Positions 62,820 through 64,000 of a DNA stretch of 64,000 nucleotides are shown here, piece by piece. The translations under genes and the position numbers were made by a program. Numbering within the stretch: position 1 is the stretch's first letter; each line of letters opens with the position of its first letter. Under the pieces are notes generated by a model. The model was given only the letters and a program-made list of their open reading frames with translations. It was not told the DNA's origin and did not search any database. Origin of the DNA: Candidatus Thorarchaeota archaeon (lineage in GTDB: Archaea; Asgardarchaeota; Thorarchaeia; Thorarchaeales; Thorarchaeaceae); NCBI GenBank assembly GCA_016840685.1, contig JAEORX010000001.1, forward strand, positions 80,945 to 144,944, written 5' to 3'.

Positions 62820-63758
62820 ATGAAGATAGTCAGAACATCATTCCGATTTGATAGAGATCTTGATGATGTACGTATGTTTCTTCTAGACATCTTCAATCGT
62901 ACAGGTATGCTCCATTACCTTATTCCAATCAAAGTTGAAAACCAGAAATTTGGTCCATGTGGTCCGGACTATTCTCTCGAGGATGATGAAACAATCAAAA
63001 TCTGGAGAGATTCGAACAAGAACAATGATGAGATTATAGCTGTTTCTCATCGCGGTTCGGCGGGGAACTACCATATTGAGATACATCCCGACTTCAAACA
63101 GTATGAAAAGGAACTCTTCCAAGAGATAGAGAAGCTAGAGAAAGAAATCGAGGGCAAAGGGAAGTCTCGAATGTACACCTACACAGTTGGACCTGATTCC
63201 ATGAGACCTGTGGTTCTGGCTGAATTGGGCTATGAAAATTATGGTCTTCACGAATACAACTATGAGTTCCCTCCGGATAGTGCAATCACTGACAATCCAA
63301 TACCCGAGGGATACAGGATTCGGAGTCTAAGGGGAGAAGAGGACTATGCCTCGATTATCGAGGTAATCGGAACCGTCTATGACCACTGTCGTGAGAATAT
63401 GACTATCGAGAAGATGAGATTTATGGCAAAAGCAGACTTCTATCACCACGACCTGACTCTTGTCGTTACTGATGATGCAGACAAATTTGTCGGATTTTGT
63501 ATGTATCGATTTGATCCATCGACAAGTATAGCTGAAATGGAGATACTTGGGGTCCGTCCTGATTTTGAAAACCTTGGACTAGAAGAAGCTTTACTCTCAG
63601 AGGGCTTGAAACGTGTTATGAAACATAGTCCCAATCTGGTCTGTGCTGTCGAGATTGATGTATCAGACCAACTGAATAAGATGCTTGAATCTGCAGGATT
63701 TGCTCGACGCATTACGGTGAACCAGTGGGGGAAAATAATTGAGGGTAAGGATATTTAA
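62820..63758 (+). CDS. Two-domain protein with C-terminal GNAT acetyltransferase
   Basis: 312 residues. The N-terminal 140 residues form a degenerate GNAT-like unit ending in YTYTVGPDSMRPVVLAELGY; the C-terminal 150 residues are a clearer GNAT (YRIRSLRGEEDYASIIEVI, MEILGVRPDFENLGLEEALL). Tandem GNATs of this sort include mycothiol-synthase-like proteins. Acceptor substrate unknown. Confidence 0.85.
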   Translation: MKIVRTSFRFDRDLDDVRMFLLDIFNRTGMLHYLIPIKVENQKFGPCGPDYSLEDDETIKIWRDSNKNNDEIIAVSHRGSAGNYHIEIHPDFKQYEKELFQEIEKLEKEIEGKGKSRMYTYTVGPDSMRPVVLAELGYENYGLHEYNYEFPPDSAITDNPIPEGYRIRSLRGEEDYASIIEVIGTVYDHCRENMTIEKMRFMAKADFYHHDLTLVVTDDADKFVGFCMYRFDPSTSIAEMEILGVRPDFENLGLEEALLSEGLKRVMKHSPNLVCAVEIDVSDQLNKMLESAGFARRITVNQWGKIIEGKDI

Positions 63759-63772
63759 TTGATAAATGAGAG

Positions 63773-63794
63773 TGGTGCGCTCGCCGGGATTCGA
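63773..63794 (-). tRNA. Isolated tRNA 3' end (acceptor and T-stem half, CCA)
   Basis: The strand reads TCGAAT, CCCGG, CGAGCGC, A, CCA, the exact 3' half of a tRNA: T-loop end, T-stem and acceptor strand. The matching 5' parts (GCGCTCG acceptor and CCGGG T-stem) are absent in the remaining 206 bases of the window. Either it is a fragment left by integration of an element at a tRNA gene, or the second exon of a tRNA with a long intron. Confidence 0.6.
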
Positions 63795-63802
63795 GTCCAG
63801 AA

Positions 63803-64000
63803 TTAAGACATAGAACTTACCTTGATATATCCGCTGTAACTCATAATGCGCCTTGAAAATCTCGTCATTACTTGGGGATCAGAGTCCTTGAAGTCCTTTA
63901 AGCATCGACCCACTTTGTCATTCCTTGAGGTTTGTTTTGGATTCCATTTCAGTTTCAGAAGAAAGGTCACCCTGTCACCTACATTAAGACGCCATCTGAG
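63803..64000 (-). CDS. C-terminal fragment of an unknown protein, cut by the window edge
   Basis: 65 codons open to the right edge, stop TAA at 63803-63805. The sequence is Lys/Arg-rich (DRVTFLLKLKWNPKQ, LKDFKDSDPQVMTRFSRR). No family recognised. It ends eight bases before the isolated tRNA 3' end, which fits a gene carried by an integrated element or inside a tRNA intron. Confidence 0.45.
   Translation of the reverse strand, partial: LRWRLNVGDRVTFLLKLKWNPKQTSRNDKVGRCLKDFKDSDPQVMTRFSRRIMSYSGYIKVSSMS

Noticed and set aside
1-64000. CRISPR arrays, insertion sequences, toxin-antitoxin or restriction modules
   Set aside because: No regularly spaced repeats, transposase motifs or defence gene signatures were seen; only the lone tRNA end at the right edge hints at a mobile element.

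Overview
The window is a gene-dense archaeal chromosome segment. The evidence is Cdc48, FEN1, an RPA32-like protein, aIF2-beta, aIF1A, aEF1-beta, NMD3, RIO1, Topo VI, eL31, eL39, eS19, eL20 (LX), aIF6, prefoldin alpha, RNase P Rpp21/RNP4, Nep1, Spt5, SecE and FtsZ, together with TTG/GTG starts, TATA-like boxes and BHB-type tRNA introns. A eukaryote-type topoisomerase IB next to Topo VI, plus FtsZ and the eukaryote-like information genes, suggests an Asgard archaeon, possibly Thorarchaeota-like. That placement is an inference from gene content, not a phylogeny.

Layout. 1-1568 is a Hef-type helicase cut by the window edge. 1675-8170 (+) holds a small beta-barrel protein, DeoC, a tungsten aldehyde oxidoreductase, a PP-loop/PUA/ferredoxin protein and a GT-C-like membrane protein. 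8174-11810 (-) carries ribL, a winged-helix protein, cdc48, aEF1-beta and a zinc-ribbon protein. 11967-14587 (+) is replication and initiation: FEN1, RPA, aIF2-beta, DUF424. 14584-15411 (-) is a NifX-like/DUF134 pair. 15514-21072 (+) runs NMD3, aIF1A, RIO1, a KH protein and Topo VI B and A. 21069-26223 has a GlcNAc-1-P-transferase homologue, a 991-residue surface protein and an HD hydrolase. 26224-31785 has tRNA-Gln, a Trm112-like protein, glycine dehydrogenase subunits 1 and 2, an LpdD-like protein, a ubiquitin-like sulfur carrier and a tRNA methylthiotransferase. 31775-43307 is more accessory: an oxidoreductase, a possible structured RNA, a CDGSH protein, a GNAT broken by TGA, membrane proteins, a thioesterase, intron-bearing tRNAs for Leu, Thr and Arg, ThiL, a radical SAM protein and an operator-flanked membrane protein/HTH pair. 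43314-55736 (-) is an HDAC-fold enzyme followed by two classic archaeal blocks: ftsZ-secE-spt5-L11-L1-L10-L12, and S19e-PDCD5-L39e-L31e-aIF6-LX-pfdA-ftsY with argF and a PfkB kinase downstream. 55815-58815 (+) has Nep1, tRNA-Gly and Topo IB. 58821-63758 is metabolic. The right edge has a lone tRNA 3' end beside a truncated ORF.

The most unusual items are: a zinc finger inserted in the NGN domain of Spt5; an FKBP-like domain inserted in a DOMON domain of a membrane-anchored protein; three tRNAs with introns in the V-arm, T-arm and D-loop; a PP-loop protein whose N-terminal zinc ribbon is in frame but has no canonical start; a GNAT split by one in-frame TGA; a DeoC with a two-CxxC tail next to an aldehyde oxidoreductase; and a strongly self-complementary intergenic region at 32.9-33.1 kb.
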